Part shown: piece by piece, positions 21,870 to 33,454 of the stretch
How the letters are laid out: every line of letters begins with the position of its first letter
Position numbering within the stretch: the first letter of the stretch is position 1
Assembly: GCA_029215795.1 (NCBI GenBank)
Contig: JARDYH010000002.1
Location: forward strand, 40,284,001 to 40,348,000
DNA: 64,000 bases
Source of the DNA: Anniella stebbinsi
Lineage: Eukaryota; Chordata; Lepidosauria; Squamata; Anniellidae
Direction: 5' to 3'
Notes under the pieces: model-generated
Databases searched by the model: none
What the model saw: only the letters and a program-made list of their open reading frames with translations
Told to the model about the DNA's origin: nothing
Program-made: the position numbers and the translations under genes

Positions 21870-23020
21870 AAGCCTATGGTCCAATCCAGTACAGCTGTTC
21901 TTATTGTTGGCTGACCTACTACTGAAACCAATTTGGGCTTGTTTTTCTCTTCTAAATGCTCATAAGTGAAACTGGAAAACACCACTCCACACATTCAAAT
22001 ATTTTACGACACAACCAGTGTTCGTCCAATTAGAGAACAGAAAGCAAACATGAAATCGTATTTATACTAAAATTCAACACAACTAATTGCAAATTGCAAA
22101 CATCGCTGCAGGAAGCTGTTGGCAACTGGGATCCAAATAGTATTAATAAAAGCCTTTCATAATTAGAACGTATGTGCATCAGTTCCTGGCCCGGAGGTGA
22201 CAGCTAACTCCATCAGTGTTAATCCGACACTCCCCTGCACCTGGGATCTACTTTCTCCCACACCTGTTTGAATCCTTCAAACCTGTGTTTATTCTTGAGG
22301 AAAAACTTTTGAGGCTTAGGTGTGCACACACACTATTATTTTACATAAGAAACCTACAACTGTAATGCATGGGTGGGAATCCCAAGAACTGCAGAATTAT
22401 TTCCAATGACCCAAGGCCTTTAGACTAGATTTTCTTGAAAGGCAATCCCCTTTGCCACATGGAAAACTGCATATGAAGCTGGAGAGGGTGAAAATTTCAA
22501 AAACTGATTATGAGAAGGGCACAAGGATCAAAGATATAAAAAAGAAAAATAGCACTGGGTGACCCTGAAAAAGCTCTTTAGATCCTACCATGTCTGGTAA
22601 GGTTTTCCATCAAGTTGCTTCCTTAATGCAACCTGGAAGCTGAGAACCTGCCTTTACATTCCCTGATAAACAGGGAAACTCAGCAGCCACAAGCTTGTCT
22701 ACCTGCTCTTTGATCTTTTTCTCAGTTCCCCTCCCATTCCCAGTGTGTGGCACACCTGGAGTCCTGCTCTCTGTGTTAGGTCAGAGAGGAAGCAGAAAAA
22801 GGCCCACGGGGAGATGAGCAGGAAAAGCCATGGCTGCAGAGTCTCCTGCCCCATTGGGGGGTTTAAAGGTAAAAGTGTTCTGTTCAGGGTGACAACCTGG
22901 CAACCAGCAGTTCCCGCTGTCATAATTCCAAATAGTCCATAGGATTCATCAAAATAATACCCTGCTACATCTCCTTGCCGTAATTGCTTTTACGTCTGCC
23001 CACATCTCCAGAATTAAGGG
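21870..23020. other. Intron 1, no recognised element
   Basis: Looks largely single-copy. No splice-flanked open frame in the ARHGEF28 orientation was found. Confidence 0.35.
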
Positions 23021-23026
23021 AGGGGC

Positions 23027-23217
23027 CATAGCTCAGTGTGATAAAGCACCTGCTTTGCATGCAGAAGGTCTCAGTTTCGATCCCCGGCTTCTCCGGGTAG
23101 GGCAAGGAAGGAATCCTGCCTGAAATCCTGGACAGCCGCTGCCAGTCAGTGTCGACAATACTGGACTAGATGGACCAATGGTTTGACTCAGTATAAGGCA
23201 GCTTCCTATGTTCCTAG
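23027..23217 (+). mobile_element. tRNA-derived SINE, full-length
   Basis: Head resembles a tRNA: A-box-like 'tagctcagtgtgataaagc', anticodon-arm 'ctgctttgcatgcagaag' (TGC, Ala-like) and B-box-like 'tttcgatccccgg'. The body 'aggaatcctgcctgaaatcctgga' and the end 'gtataaggcagcttcctatgttc' follow. A SINE, not a working tRNA: the acceptor stem is not closed and the downstream body is conserved across copies. Confidence 0.85.
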
Positions 23218-23582
23218 TTAAATACCGGCCTCAGGATTTAACCCGACCAAGGAGAGATGGGTATCTATCTAAAAGACCGCTTTCTCCCATGTGAACCTGC
23301 CCAACCCTCTCAGGCCATCTTCAGCCCTCAGAGATTAGGTATATGGTGGTCAAGGAAATAGACTTCTCAGTCATAGTGTCTCCTGTCTACTCAGTGAAGC
23401 TCACCTGGCAAAAATCTGAATGGCTTTTAAGTGCCAGGTGGTGGCCATTTTATTTACCCAAGCTTTTTACAATGCTAAAAGTACTGACATTGCTGCACTG
23501 CTTTTTTGGATATTACTGGTGTGTGTGGGGGGGGCATCTTTGGCTGTTTTAAGTATGGTTTGAAGTTTGTATTTCTGCATCA

Positions 23583-23690
23583 TTTACATTTGAAGAGCCA
23601 CTCTGGATCAAACCAGAGGTCCATCTAGTACAGCTTGCTGTTCACACAGTGGCCAACCAGCTGTTGACCAGGAACATATTCATGTTCTGT
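23583..23690 (-). mobile_element. CR1-like LINE fragment
   Basis: 'gaagagccactctggatcaaaccagaggtcc' and 'cacagtggccaaccagctg' are the reverse-oriented 3' UTR text seen in the larger copies at 35167, 41258 and 57575. Confidence 0.75.
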
Positions 23691-23819
23691 AAGTTGCCTT
23701 GGAAGTTTTTATAAGTGTTTTCAATAAATAAATGGGGGGGGGGGGTCAGCATTTTAAAGAAATGAATAGCTTCAACTCTGTCATGGCATGTTGAGTTCTT
23801 GGACTCAGGGGAACAGACC

Positions 23820-23935
23820 TAGTCATTTAAGAGTGCAATCTTATGCATACTGAGACAGGAAAAGCTGGGGAATGCTGGGAATTGTAGGACTTTTTTTCTG
23901 TCTAGACATGCACAGGATTACGCTTCTAATCATTA
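23820..23935. repeat. Palindromic 'cctatgcatgtttagacag' MITE
   Basis: 'agtgcaatcttatgcat' and 'tctagacatgcacaggatta' are inverted, with the 'ggaatgctgggaattgtagg' core. Related copies: 41830-41980, 58915-59010. Confidence 0.6.
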
Positions 23936-24848
23936 TCATCACCTTCCATCTTGATCTCCCATTTTGCTTTAATTGCTTACAATAGAAAGATGCAACTGCC
24001 ACATTTAGATTATCAAAGAGCATTCAGGGCAGAATGCACCAAGAACTTCCTTAAACAAACCAGCATTTTCCATGGATTGTGCAGCAGTAACCCTTGGTAG
24101 ATGTGGATTGTACAGCCCACACTGCTCCCTGAACAGTCCCTCATCTGCCAGAGTTGGTTCTCCCACCGTTGGGCAAAGAATGAACTCTGGCAAAATCTTC
24201 TATCCAGCAGTCTGCAAGGATACCCATCTGCTTACACTGGCCTATTCTGAGATGCAGGTTGGATATAGCCTTAGAATGAGTTATGCATTCATTAAACTTT
24301 TTTATTATTATTATTCACTGCCTCACTATGCATTCTGTTCATTCCCTGAGGTGGTTTATATTACTACAAAACAGACAGAAAAGGAAAAGAAAAACTGATG
24401 TATTTTTAACAATTTCCCATTAAAAACAACAACAACAACAGTATTCTTGGTTTAAAAAGTCAAGGTTTAAATAAAAAAAAATCCTGTCCCCTCTCTCTTG
24501 GCCTCTGCAGCCTGATCTAGAGAAGGACTGAAAGTAAAGGTTTATTTCATATTCTACACTTTGGAAAAACTCACAGGCACTTTCTGTATGAAGCCAGAAA
24601 AACCAAGACTATTTCAAGATCTGTCCCAGATGTTATGACTAAAATTATGCTCTTATTGAAACATTCCTGTATAATGAGAACTAATGTTCGTAAGATAGGA
24701 GAACTGACCTGGAACAACTGGCTCTTTTTATACATACCAAAACCTCAATTTGAGGTGGTGGTGGAGGAGGAGGAGGAGAATCGAGCCCCTATGTTGAGCA
24801 TCCACCCTTCTCATAAGAACACAGGAAAATGCCTTCTGTCAGGCCAGG

Positions 24849-25011
24849 CAGTAGAGGCTGGTGGCTGCACTCTCAGTGGCGCAAGTGAATCCGCTTCGGG
24901 TTTCAGTCAGAATTCTAAAGAGCAGTCTTGGATAGCTCTTTAGAGTTCTGACTGAAAACTGGAGTGGATTCACTGCCCCACCACTGATACTGGAGCAACC
25001 AGCCTCCGCTG
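24849..25011. mobile_element. Short hAT MITE, 'CAGTGGAGGCTGG' family
   Basis: Ends CAGTAGAGGCTGGTGGC and (inward) CAGCGGAGGCTGGTTGC. Flanks AGGCCAGG / AGGCCACG form an 8-bp duplication with one mismatch. The body is a palindrome around 'ttctaaagagcagtcttggatagctctttagagttc'. Confidence 0.85.
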
Positions 25012-25190
25012 AGGCCACGATATTTCTCCATCTTGCCAACATTTCTAGTCTGGTAGGCAGTGGCTGTTGAGAGTCTCTGGCCGAGGTCTCTTCCCAGCAG
25101 CTGCTCCCTGATCCTTTTAACTGGAGATGGTGGGATTTGAACCTGAAACCTTCTGCATGTAAAGTACATGCCCTCCACTGAGGGCCAAAC
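25012..25190 (-). mobile_element. tRNA-derived SINE, reverse orientation
   Basis: On the minus strand: 'ctcagtggagggcatgtactttacatgcagaaggtttcaggttcaaatccc' is the tRNA-like head with a B box, followed by the SINE body 'cagccactgcc'. The target of the adjacent hAT MITE is this SINE's 3' part. Confidence 0.75.
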
Positions 25191-25562
25191 AACACACATG
25201 ACTTTAATCACGTTATTTGCCCTTGAATGCAAGGCTTTTTCATCCTCACATTGTCAGCATGGAGGGAGAAGGCAATCCAGATCTTTTAATAGGAGGGTTA
25301 AACCCTTTGCACACACACCCGCTACTTGTGCTGGCAATTTGCATTAGGAGATGGGGAGGAGAAAGCTCCTGCTGAAACAAATGGGAACTGTTCACCCCAA
25401 TGCAAATTCCTGGACTGGGAGGACAGGGTTGAAGGGCTCCCAACCTCGCCACATAGAGGGAAAGAAAGAGCAGGGGGCCAATCCAGATTAGGCCTCCTGC
25501 ACTGACTATTCATGAATGAAAAAGCTTACACGCAAAGATAAACTATATGATCAATGTCATCA

Positions 25563-25620
25563 GTGGAGGCTGGTGGCTCCGATATCAGTGGGGCAGTAAA
25601 TCTGCTCTTAGTCAGAATTC
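25563..25620. mobile_element. Fragment of 'CAGTGGAGGCTGG' hAT MITE
   Basis: Only the left half remains: 'cagtggaggctggtggctccgatatcagtgg' to 'gtcagaattctaaag'. Confidence 0.7.
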
Positions 25621-25639
25621 TAAAGAAGATTAACATTTG

Positions 25640-26215
25640 TAATTTGGACTTGCCATGGTGCCTTCTCATATATTACTTTAGGAATATGGTGATGGAGTGG
25701 GGAAATCTTCCTGCGTCCCAAGAATGACCCACTGATCAGGCCTTAGTAAATTAAAATAACTATAGAAAACAGTGTTAAGGCTAGCTGTCTGACCTTCTCC
25801 CTCCCTCCACCCCCACATTCCACTCTGAACTGGCCTGAACACCACATATATAAGGGTGGTGTGTGTCTTCTTCAAGACTCCCGTGGGTTCATTTCATAGG
25901 TCTACAACACACGGGGAACCATTTTCAGCCAGATGTTCTGGGCTGGGACATTGAGGGCCACCAGCAATGGGCCAAGCCATTGCCCAGTGTGGGTAGAACC
26001 ACTGCTACCATTCTGCAGCCCTCTGCACATTTTCACACACACACCCTTCCCAGCCCCACCTCCTCAGCTGATCCATGCAGATCATTTGAGGGGAAGGTAG
26101 ACTCCTTCTCCAGCACTGAGAGAGGAGTCTCTCCCAGCCCTTGGGCACACAGCACATCAGAGATAAGCCTTTTGCCCAACCCAGGGTTGTACAGATCTTG
26201 TTAAATCCATTCCGT
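25640..26215. other. Intron 1, no recognised element
   Basis: No readable ends of repeats and no splice-flanked frame. Confidence 0.35.
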
Positions 26216-26219
26216 CTGT

Positions 26220-26410
26220 AGGCTTGTTCAAACAACACGCTAAGCCATGGTTAGGCCGCTAGCCCTTTTGAAGCAAATCGTTAGTGAGCACGTTTAAACT
26301 GCAGTTATGCAGCCACCATGGTTAGGAATGGTTCATTTGACACGCTAAGTCATAATGTTTAGTTCAAAATGCTTAACCGCCATGGCTTAGTGTGTTGTCT
26401 GAACAGGGTC
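26220..26410. mobile_element. MITE, 'CTGTTCAAACAACACGCTAAG' type, copy 2
   Basis: Inverted ends AGGCTTGTTCAAACAACACG and (inward) GACCCTGTTCAGACAACACA, flanked by the 3-bp duplication TGT (26217-26219, 26411-26413). 191 bp, collinear with the copy at 14482. The 3-bp duplication suits a PIF/Harbinger-like origin. Confidence 0.78.
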
Positions 26411-26904
26411 TGTGTTTTGCAGATTGTCAGGCATATTATGTTCTGTCATGTGCTCATTGACAGAATCCAGTATTTTTTTTAACCAGAATTTTGTTCTACT
26501 TGCTCTAATTTGTATTAGAGCTAGGGAAAATTATTGCAAACCCCCCCCCCTGAAAAAAACGGAAAAAAAACCTCCACAAGACTTGGGGAAAGGAGGTTTG
26601 CTGTGGAATGTGCAAGTTGGACTCAAAGAAATCCGAACACATTCTAATCCATTCCACATTTCTCCAATTCCCCTAGCTGAGCCCAAGCACTGAAAAAGGT
26701 GGGAATGTTTATCACCAAACTGAGGCAGATAGAAGAAAAGCCCTTTTCCTCCTGTCCACGCTGGAGTAGGGGAAAGACGCTTGGCCGCCTGGAAGGTTTC
26801 CCCTGCCTGGTCTACAAGCTCAGAGTGCAACAGAGCTGCACCCCACCAGTCCAAACATCAGAAGAAAGGGAAACGTGGGGTTAATTTGGTAGGCAACATG
26901 ATAT

Positions 26905-27250
26905 GTATTGATGTATTTATTCTAGGGTTTATAAGCCCCAACCACTCAACCAAATACCAAGGTGGCTTACAAAATTTTAAAACGCATTTTCAGACCAAAT
27001 TAGTAACCAAAACAAAGAAATATACTGGAAGCAGCACAATCTATAAGAGCAGCATAAAAACATAAGCTCTACCAGCCAAGACAATTAGATAACATTTAAT
27101 TAAAAGACCTGACAATTGCCTGGCTCTGGAATCACATGGAAGTAGGCACCAGGCAAACTTCCCTGGGGGAGCATTCCAAAGTTGCAGTGCCACCACTAAA
27201 AAGGCTGTCTCCCTGTTATGTTCAGCAGCACACCTGCCATTTTTCATTTG
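26905..27250 (-). mobile_element. LINE (L2-like) 3' end
   Basis: 'tatttattctagggtttataagcccc', 'ccaaggtggcttacaaaattttaaaac', then 'ctgggggagcattccaaagttgcagtgccaccactaaaaaggc': the reverse-oriented 3' UTR and ORF2 end. Confidence 0.65.
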
Positions 27251-27269
27251 TTTATGCCAGTATGAAGCA

Positions 27270-27355
27270 CCTTGGACAGCTCCTTTAAAGTTCTGACTGA
27301 ATCCCGGAGCGGATTCACCACCCCACTGACACTGGAGCCATCATCCTCCACTGGT
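27270..27355. mobile_element. Right half of 'CAGTGGAGGCTGG' hAT MITE
   Basis: 'agctcctttaaagttctgactgaatcccggagcggattcacc' to 'catcatcctccactg'. Confidence 0.7.
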
Positions 27356-27359
27356 TTAT

Positions 27360-28240
27360 GCTGCTTTGTGCCTTTCTTGATTATTACCAAAGCACCAAAC
27401 AACCCATCTTGGGAGCTGCCAATCAGACAGACATTTTTTAAAAGGTAGAAAAAGGAAGCAAGAAGGCAAGAGAGCCCAATTCTGTCCCCTTTTGCTTGGT
27501 GTGATCACTGTTTGTCCTTTCTCCCAGCTTTCTCCAGCTCCACATTTCGATCTTATCTTCATCAAGTCTCCAACTGCCTGGTCCGGCATTTGCTTAGGAT
27601 ACGACCATCTGGTTTTCATTTAGCTTGGCTAGAGAGGCTGGACTGGCACTGGATCGTGTACGCTGGAGTTCTAATCCACCTTTGCTTTGTGATCATAACA
27701 GAGTCCCCAGCCAGTTCCCAAACATCACACCTCTGTTATAATTAAATTATAATTAAATCTGAGCTCTGTGCAAAGTAATTTCAAAAGTTTTGTTTAACTG
27801 AGGACACCCTTTGAAAGCGATACACCTTATGAAGCTTATTGACATCTTCCTACTTGAAAAAAAAATCACATAGGCACAGATTGCTGTCACGAGGTCAGTC
27901 TGAGTCTAGAATCAAATGTCTGTGATGCCTAGCCAGACGGAGTTTGCCTTGGCCCAAGAATATTACCTGGAATTTCAAAAGCAGCCAGGGATAAAAGTGG
28001 GCTTCCAAGTTCTAGACTTAATAGCAGGCAGGGAAAGACTTTCAGTAATCAGGACTGCCATATTTGCCTGACACTTTTAAAGATGAATATCTAGCCCCTT
28101 TGCTCAAAAAGAGGCCTCTGCACTCTGCCAGATCTAAAGTTAGTTAAACCTCTATGGGACTGCATTGTTACATAAACAAAGTAAGGGTTACGAAAGATGT
28201 GCAAAGAAAATATACACTTTGGGTCCGATCAAAACTAAGT
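27360..28240. other. Intron 1, no recognised element
   Basis: No readable ends of repeats, no splice-flanked frame. Confidence 0.35.
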
Positions 28241-28244
28241 TGCA

Positions 28245-28375
28245 GAGGCACTAGCTCAGTTGGTAGAGCACCTGCTTTGCATACAGAAGGTCCCAAATTT
28301 AATCCCTGGCATTTCCAGGTAGGACTGAATAAAATCCTGCCTGAAACCCTGGAGAGCTGCTGCCAGTCTGTGGCC
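28245..28375 (+). mobile_element. tRNA-derived SINE, 3' truncated
   Basis: Head 'gcactagctcagttggtagagcacctgctttgcatacagaag' with a good A box, body 'atcctgcctgaaaccctggagagctgctgccagt'. The 3' end is replaced by a MITE-like block at about 28373. Confidence 0.85.
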
Positions 28376-28930
28376 TGGTTCACATGATTGCTGGCAACCG
28401 CCGTGGCTTAAATAACCCATGGGTTGTTCTTGAGTTGTGGATCGTTTGCTAACCACAGCAACAACCCACCCTGCACCAGATTTGGAGGTCATGATAAGCC
28501 ACAGCAACTGCACACTATGGCTTGAATATTCACAGCAGGGGCTGGCAATCGCCACAACCCATCATGGCTTACATGTTACAATAGTAATTCCTGGGGTGTT
28601 TAACCCAGGAATTGCAGGGAAAGAGCAGATCACACAGATTGTGTGTTTGATATTTCCAGTTTCAATTAAAAACCCAAGAATGCCCTATTTCTCAGTTTTT
28701 TTGTGATGTCCGAACCCAGAAACATTGAATTGTTCATGGGTTAAACAACAGAGTCAATCTAACAACAAACCATGGGCAATTGTTGAGTTAACTCTGGGCT
28801 TTTTAACCCATAAACAACCCAGACTACTGGATTTGGGTGTTGCTGAGTTGTTAATCAAAATTGGAAATGACTTGCATGCTCCACTTGACCCTGGCAAGTA
28901 ATCAACCCAGGGTCATTGTCTGGATACAAC
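28376..28930. repeat. MITE-like blocks ('acaacccatggctta' type)
   Basis: Many inverted 'ggcttaaataacccatgggtt', 'ccacaacccatcatggctta', 'gtttaacccaggaattg' and 'aacccagggtcattgtctgga' phrases. Probably two or more overlapping MITEs; ends not resolved. Confidence 0.45.
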
Positions 28931-28984
28931 CCTATGGCTTTCATTTAGAGCCCTATAGGAACATAAACTGACATGGCAAGACAT

Positions 28985-29205
28985 CAGTGTTATGAGGCAG
29001 AGTGTTGAACTAGGACTTGGGAGACCCAGGTTCAAATGCCCAGTCAGCCATGAAGCTGATTGATCTTGGGCCAGTCACTATCTCACAACCTAACCTACCT
29101 TTGGGATGACAAAGCTGAAGGGGTGGAGGAGAGAATCTATGAATTCTGCATTAAGCACCTTGGAGGAAAGGAAGAATATAAATGTTTTGTAATAAATAAA
29201 CATAC
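28985..29205 (+). mobile_element. tRNA-derived SINE with LINE-like tail
   Basis: 'gaggcagagtgttgaactaggacttgggagacccaggttcaaatgcccagtcagccatgaagct' then 'cttgggccagtcac' and the LINE-like 3' end 'ccttggaggaaaggaagaatataaatg...aataaat'. Confidence 0.75.
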
Positions 29206-29215
29206 ACGTTTTGTT

Positions 29216-29233
29216 CCTTTTTTTTTTTTTTTT
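29216..29233. repeat. Poly-T run
   Basis: About 16 T in a row. Confidence 0.9.
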
Positions 29234-29239
29234 ACAAAA

Positions 29240-30235
29240 TGATTCAATATAAATTGGACAGGTATTACCAAAAGTTAAGCACTTTTAAGTCCCATTTATT
29301 GTAATAGGATAGATTTAAACACATGCTTAACTATCGCACAGAACATCAGTGGGATTTAAAAGTGGGTAGGACTGGGCCGCTGCATCATGGAAGAGTTTAA
29401 CAAGCCCAGCAGCTGTTGCTATGAACAAGGATAAAAAAACCAAAAGATAAAAAAAAAATGGGAAAGGAGTGGCAGTTAAGTAACCCAAGTCAACTAACAA
29501 AAAGAACACGTGGCTAATATACTTTTTGTGAGTCTATAAACATTCAATCTGAAGATTAGAGTCTAATGAACAGTTGTTGATGTTGTTCAAGAAAAAGCAT
29601 GTGACTACCCATCTGAATAGAATGAAACCAGATATGGCAAACCTAAGCAGGTATTGAAACAACCGCCACTGCCACCATCACACACCCAAAGAGGGAGGGG
29701 GGGAACCCTACAAAATTAAACCAAGTCCTAAAGAGTAAACAAAGCCATTCGATGCCTAGTAAAGATATTAACTTGAAAGAAGTCAAAATGACCCAGAGTC
29801 CCATGACATTGAAAGACCAATTGCTTTTAGCACAAGCTTTCATAGGAAAGAGTCTACTTTGTAGGTGTCCAACATGTAACATGGATGCAACAAGAGACAC
29901 AGATAATAACAAAGGTTTATGACACTCCTGGGTGGCATCAGGTCAGCCTGGCTATGGGCTAGTCAGCCCTGCACTGCTCTGTGCTGCTCTAGTGCTATGC
30001 TGCTCCTGCTTCTTGGCTCAGGGACATAGAGGAAAAAGCACACCAAAGCATGGAGGGATGCCTATTAGCTACTGAGCCTCTGAAGGAGCAGGCATGTGGT
30101 TTAGGGATGTTCCTGGATCCATCCTTATCACAGGTGGCCTCAGTGGCATCAGAGCACCCATTGCAAACTTTGATTGGTGCATCAACTATACCCGTTTCTG
30201 GATAGAGATATCCTAGCCATGGTAATACACACACT
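29240..30235. other. Intron 1, mostly unrecognised
   Basis: A weak palindromic 'aagttaagcacttttaagtccc' type repeat at 29265-29380; otherwise nothing recognisable. Confidence 0.35.
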
Positions 30236-30239
30236 GGTA

Positions 30240-31255
30240 ACCTCACAATTAGACTAATGTAATGTGCTTTGTGTAGGATGCCCTTGCACCTGATTCGGAA
30301 GCTGCAGCTAGTGCAAAATGCACCAGCTAGGATGTTCAGTACAGCACCAAGATAAACACAGGTTACATCTGTATTAAAATAACTACATTGGCTGCCAATT
30401 AATTACAGAGCCATGTTTAAGATTTTGCTGCTGACATTCGAAGCCCTAAACAGCTTGGGACCAGGATACCTAGCTTACTGCCAAATTGAGCCTGAGATCT
30501 TCCAAGCGGCCTTATCGGTCATATCATGACCTGCAGGCTGCCTTGATGGCGTCTTTGCCCTAGGGTGGCTCCGAATCCACACTGCGTCGGTTATATGATG
30601 CAGATGCAGATTCGAAGCCACTCTGGGACAAAGAGGTGAAGATGTGCAGCTGACAAATTGGGGACTTACCCCAATTTTTCCAGCCAAACCAAGGTCAGCC
30701 CAGCTCTTCTGCCAGTCTGTCCTCACTTGAAGCCACTCTGGGGGCATCCCTGGGTGGAAAGCAACCCCCTATTGGTCGCCGGAAGCTGCAGGAGGGGGAG
30801 GGCCCAGCAAGTCTAATGGACGCGAGAAAGCCTGCATTGCTTCCCTTTCTAAAGACAACTTGCTGCCACCGTGCACCAGCATTAGCGCGGGGTTTGGAAG
30901 CGGAGCGGCACCAACTTGGCACTGTGAAGACAACCCCAACAGTGTGTTGCCAGGTAATGTCACATAAAAGGGCCTTCTCGGTAGTGGCACCATCCCTCTC
31001 ACATTCTCCTACGTGTCATCTGAGAGGCAGAAACTGGAGCGCTTTAGATGCCTTTTGAAGATGTATTTGTTTACTCAGGCTTTCCTTGACTTGTAATCGC
31101 ACTGCTCTGTTCTACTGCTCTGACTGCGACATTCGTTATGGCTTTATTGTTTTATATTGTCCTTACATTCATTTTTATATTTCATTTTATGCATTTGTTC
31201 ATGTAAACTGTCTAGAGATCTTAGGATATCAAGTGATATATAAATAAACAAACAG
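30240..31255 (+). mobile_element. L2-type LINE ORF2 end and 3' UTR, interrupted
   Basis: First part (to about 30485) reads like L2 ORF2: 'gactaatgtaatgtgct', 'cggaagctgcagctagtgcaaaatgc', 'cattggctgcc', 'aagccctaaacagcttggga'. The ORF resumes at about 30960 ('aaaagggccttctcggtagtggcacc') and runs into the 3' UTR ending 'tatataaataaacaaacagat'. Between them about 470 bp of other, CpG-containing sequence is inserted. Confidence 0.7.
30490..30955. mobile_element. Unidentified insertion inside L2 copy
   Basis: Bounded by L2 sequence on both sides. Contains 'tggctccgaatccacactgcgtcgg' and 'gcagattcgaagccactctggg', an inverted pair. Termini and duplication not resolved. Confidence 0.4.
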
Positions 31256-31439
31256 ATAAACATCTTATATTGTATAGTACTTACTGGAGTGGCACGAATA
31301 CTCTGTGGCTTGGCAGGGCCCTCTTGCGAAAAAGGTTGATCACCACACTGGTCAACTACTTTATCAGATTCATGAAGTACTAACTAGAATAAGCTAGAGA
31401 GGAGTAACTAATAATAGAGAGAAAGTCTTTATAGTTGCC

Positions 31440-31545
31440 CTTCTTAGGGGTGGCCATGTATCCTTTACAAAGGACACTCCTCTGTTTAAAGGGCTGTCCA
31501 ATCCAAGTTTGGCTTAAAAATAAAGAACCCTCAGAAAGGAGAGCC
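31440..31545. mobile_element. hAT-like MITE end ('AGGGTGGCCATGTGTCC' type)
   Basis: 'taggggtggccatgtatcctttacaaaggacactcctctgtttaaagggctgtcc' matches 49890 and, inverted, 60890. No target duplication determined. Confidence 0.55.
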
Positions 31546-31559
31546 CAGGGGCCTTGAAG

Positions 31560-32195
31560 TTACCCATCAATAGTTAGCACCTGGACACCTGTTCACAATC
31601 TTGCCCACCAGGGTTCTGACTGTATATTCTATTCAAATTATACTCAGAGGTTCATAAGACAAGCATTTTATCGCACGTTCACTACTGCCCACTTATGGAT
31701 GTGTGTGTATGTGTCCTTTAGATGACAACGTCCGCCTCTCACATGCCTCCTATTCCTTCTGCTCATTTTTCCATCGCAAAATAGACCCCTTTTAATCCAT
31801 TTTTTTTAAAAAAAATGGAATGTGCCACAATCTCCTGCTGTGTGCAGGAAAAGTGGTGTGATAAAAACAGCCCCTGAATGGGTCACGTGGTCTTTGTTTA
31901 CTTCCTCTTTCCCCTAGAGGCAGAAAGAGGAAGTAATGAGGAACAAAAGCGGGGGCAGAGAAGCGACGGTAAAGAAATACGATTTCCCCCCGCGTGATGA
32001 CGCTCTAAATATTTCTACATTTGCATATAGACATATAAATTAGCACACGCAAATGTTAGGCAAACACCTGCCCTCTTTTTCAGTGATGCATTTCCTCTTC
32101 TTTGGCCAACTCTATTCCCACACCCTTTCCTTGAAAATAGGGGGAGAAACAAATTACATTTACATCTAGTTTTTGACAGCCATGTCCCAGATACA
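31560..32195. other. Intron 1, no recognised element
   Basis: No readable element ends or exon signals. Confidence 0.35.
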
Positions 32196-32201
32196 CTGTA
32201 T

Positions 32202-32422
32202 GGCTCAATTCGGACGACACGATAGTCAATGTTGGGTTGACTAACCCTAACCCTAACCCTAGGGGGCACTCCCCACACAACATGGTAATAAATAATCAAC
32301 TGTGGTGTGGATGAGGATCAGCGCTGAGTTGACTATGGCAGCATTCGGATGACACAATAGTCAAAACAACTGACGATTGTTTCCCACACACCAGTTGTTT
32401 ATTGTGTCGTCCGAATTGATCC
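32202..32422. mobile_element. 3-bp-TSD MITE, 'AATTCGGACGACACGATA' family, copy D
   Basis: Ends GGCTCAATTCGGACGACACG and (inward) GGATCAATTCGGACGACACA, flanking duplication TAT (32199-32201, 32423-32425). 221 bp. Carries three telomere-like CCCTAA units at 32241-32261 where copies A and B have only one. Confidence 0.88.
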
Positions 32423-32686
32423 TATGTATGCTCATTCATATGCAGTGAAACATTGGCTAGTTCATTGCTGTCATTAAATGCATCCGTGCCTTTATATAGA
32501 ATATTATCTGAAAAATGCTGACAAATATTAATGTAGATGCAGGGTATGGGGGTTTATTTCTTGATATCCGACACCTTCAGTAATAAAAAATAATAAACCT
32601 CTCGGGGCAATACAAACACATCCAAGCTGATTTAACAACAAAATGAAAAAGTGATTGCTCAGGTAGTGTCCTATTGCCGCAGGACA

Positions 32687-32800
32687 TAAGAGTAGCCCTG
32701 CTGGTTCAGACCATAGGCCCATCCATTCCAGCACCCTCTCTCCCACAGAAGACGCCCCCAGGAAATTCAGAAGCGGAACATGTGGGCCGTGGGCCGTGGG
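32687..32800 (-). mobile_element. CR1-like LINE fragment
   Basis: 'aagagtagccctgctggttcagaccataggccc' resembles the reverse-oriented CR1 3' UTR start of other copies. Confidence 0.5.
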
Positions 32801-32987
32801 CCTCTCCAACTGCTGCTCCCCAAAACAGAGACCATTGATTTTACAACTTCAGAAGTAAATGATCAGGACAGTCATGTGGTACGGCATTCGATAGGCAGTA
32901 TTATCAATTTGAATATTCCCCAATAAAATAACATCCCTATCCATACAGAACTACATTTGTTGAGCCAATATTCTAGTTTTGTAAGAA

Positions 32988-32990
<3 letters not shown>

Positions 32991-33029
<39 letters not shown>
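32991..33029. repeat. (GT)n microsatellite
   Basis: About 19 GT units. Confidence 0.95.
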
Positions 33030-33031
<2 letters not shown>

Positions 33032-33454
33032 CTCAGCGCACCATCACCACCAGAAATCTGAAACGTTACTGTCAAATGACAGCTGAACCACATGCACATT
33101 CTAATCACTTCTTTTTGTTTTACCATGTTTTACAAATAACATTAAAAAGCAGACAAACAAGCTCCTCCTCCCTGTCCTGGTTTGCATCAACAACCATGCA
33201 GCATTATGTCTGCACTGATGCCAACCATGGTTAGCTTTTAAACTGGGATTTGAAACCAGGGTTAGAAGCTGCAAAGGTCAGCTTGGTCAAGTCCCTGTCA
33301 AGGTCCCTGGATGGTCAGAGGCCTGAAGTGATCTTCCATTTTCCAAGGGAAGAAGTGGCCTGGAGACAGTAGAGCACAACTTTCTCACAGTCCTTTTTGC
33401 CCTGCAAGCCCCAAAAGAGCTAAAAGGAGTGTGTGCAAGTTGGGCCCTTCACCC

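Noticed and set aside
23027..23100. Possible tRNA-Ala gene
   Set aside because: The acceptor stem does not close, and the downstream body matches the SINE copies at 28245 and 51626, so it is a SINE head.
31265..31400. Minus-strand segment ending in a CA|GTAAGT donor-like site
   Set aside because: No good acceptor, no match to the ARHGEF28 frame (exons 1 and 2 already join in phase), and the text looks like a dispersed repeat.
32241..32261. True interstitial telomere or chromosome end
   Set aside because: Only three units, located inside a MITE with intact ends on both sides.
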